This document shows positions 5,660 to 6,217 of a stretch of 6,217 nucleotides of DNA, in pieces. A program made the position numbers and the translations under genes. The stretch spans positions 1-6,217 of the forward strand of contig JASLGB010000342.1 in the NCBI GenBank assembly GCA_030150315.1. Reading direction: 5' to 3'. Source of the DNA: Dokdonella sp. GTDB lineage: Bacteria > Pseudomonadota > Gammaproteobacteria > Xanthomonadales > Rhodanobacteraceae. The notes beneath the pieces were generated by a model. That model ran no database searches. It saw only the letters and a list, made by a program, of their open reading frames with translations, and was not told where the DNA came from. How positions within the stretch are numbered: the stretch's first letter is position 1; every line of letters starts with the position of its first letter.

Positions 5660-6217
5660 TGCGACCGCCCGACGAGGTCGCTTCTTCCACCGAATCGCTG
5701 CGGGAAGCCGACTGGCAGCGCCGCGAAGCACTGCTTGATCGCCTGCTCGACCTGCCGGCGGGTGAGCGCGAGGCATTCCTGGAGCAGGTCGCGCGCGAAA
5801 ACGCGGACGATGCCCGCGCCCTGCGCGGCTGGCTCGGCGGCATCGAGCGTTCCGACGACTACCTCGTGGCAAAGGCGCCCGGCGATCCGATCGGCCACGA
5901 CGGCGAGATCGTCGGCAACTGGCGCGCGCTGCGGCCGATCGGCCGCGGCGGCATGGGCGAGGTCTGGCTCGGCGAGCGCGCCGATGGCCTGTTCTCGAAG
6001 AAGGTCGCGATCAAGTTCATCCGCGACGACCGCCCCGCGCTGGCGCGCAACATCGAATCCGAGCGGCGCATGCTGGCCGGCCTGCAGCACCCCGGCATCG
6101 TGCGTCTGCTGGACGCCGGCATGCTCACCGATGGCCATCCCTATCTGGTCACCGACCACATCGACGGCGTCACGCTGGATGCGTGGCTGATGCGCGACAA
6201 GCCGCCGCTGTCGGCGC
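5659..6217 (+). CDS. Hanks-type serine/threonine protein kinase, N-terminal part (partial, runs off right edge)
   Basis: 186 codons are visible. Residues 1-85 are a helical, charged N-terminal extension (D-R-L-L-D-L-P-A-G-E-R-E-A-F-L at 27-41) typical of kinases paired with this kind of sigma factor. The kinase domain starts near 86: glycine loop G95-R-G97-G-M-G100-E-V-W, ATP-anchoring Lys119 in V-A-I-K, the alpha-C glutamate probably Glu135, L-Q-H-P-G-I-V (142-148), and a hinge around P-Y-L-V-T-D-H-I-D-G (161-170). The catalytic loop (HRD), DFG and any C-terminal transmembrane or repeat domain lie beyond the window, so activity and location cannot be judged. No transmembrane segment occurs in the visible part. 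Its ATG overlaps the sigma factor TGA by one base, so the two are translationally coupled. The likely substrate is the sigma factor next door; this follows from known ECF43/kinase pairs and is inference here. Confidence 0.88.
   Translation, partial: MRPPDEVASSTESLREADWQRREALLDRLLDLPAGEREAFLEQVARENADDARALRGWLGGIERSDDYLVAKAPGDPIGHDGEIVGNWRALRPIGRGGMGEVWLGERADGLFSKKVAIKFIRDDRPALARNIESERRMLAGLQHPGIVRLLDAGMLTDGHPYLVTDHIDGVTLDAWLMRDKPPLSA

Overview
The window is GC-rich (codon third positions overwhelmingly G or C), gene-dense bacterial chromosome. Gene types and style (ArgD-like aminotransferase, GloA-like glyoxalase, a secreted amidase-like protein, and an ECF sigma factor next to a Ser/Thr kinase) suggest a gammaproteobacterium of the Xanthomonadales/Lysobacterales, perhaps near Rhodanobacteraceae. 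That placement is inference from protein style, not a measured affiliation. I see no tRNA, rRNA, CRISPR array, insertion sequence or phage gene.

Layout, left to right: (1) bases 1-820, minus strand: the N-terminal part of a secreted peptidoglycan-type protein with a lysozyme-like domain, running off the left edge. (2) 821-1032: divergent promoter region. (3) 1033-1455, plus: GloA-like VOC metalloenzyme with all four metal ligands. (4) 1619-2833, plus: acetylornithine-type PLP aminotransferase. (5) 2837-2867: a strong hairpin exactly between two convergent stop codons. (6) 4182-2870, minus: a two-gene operon with a 4-base ATGA overlap. First comes an exported His-rich helical protein built from three 56-residue repeats, then a winged-helix regulator with a SufR-like C-terminal cysteine cluster. 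(7) 4183-4449: divergent control region. (8) 4450-4992, plus: small lipoprotein. (9) 5063-6217, plus: an ECF sigma factor whose stop overlaps the start of a Ser/Thr protein kinase (TGATG), the kinase running off the right edge.

Two systems stand out. The sigma/kinase pair looks like the ECF43-type arrangement in which phosphorylation, not an anti-sigma factor, switches the sigma factor on. The acidic DAED-like motif of region 2.2 is here Ser-Thr-Thr-Ala. The repeat protein/regulator operon couples an uncharacterised exported His-rich protein to a probable Fe-S or metal-sensing repressor, so its function may be metal- or redox-linked. Its function is not known from the sequence.
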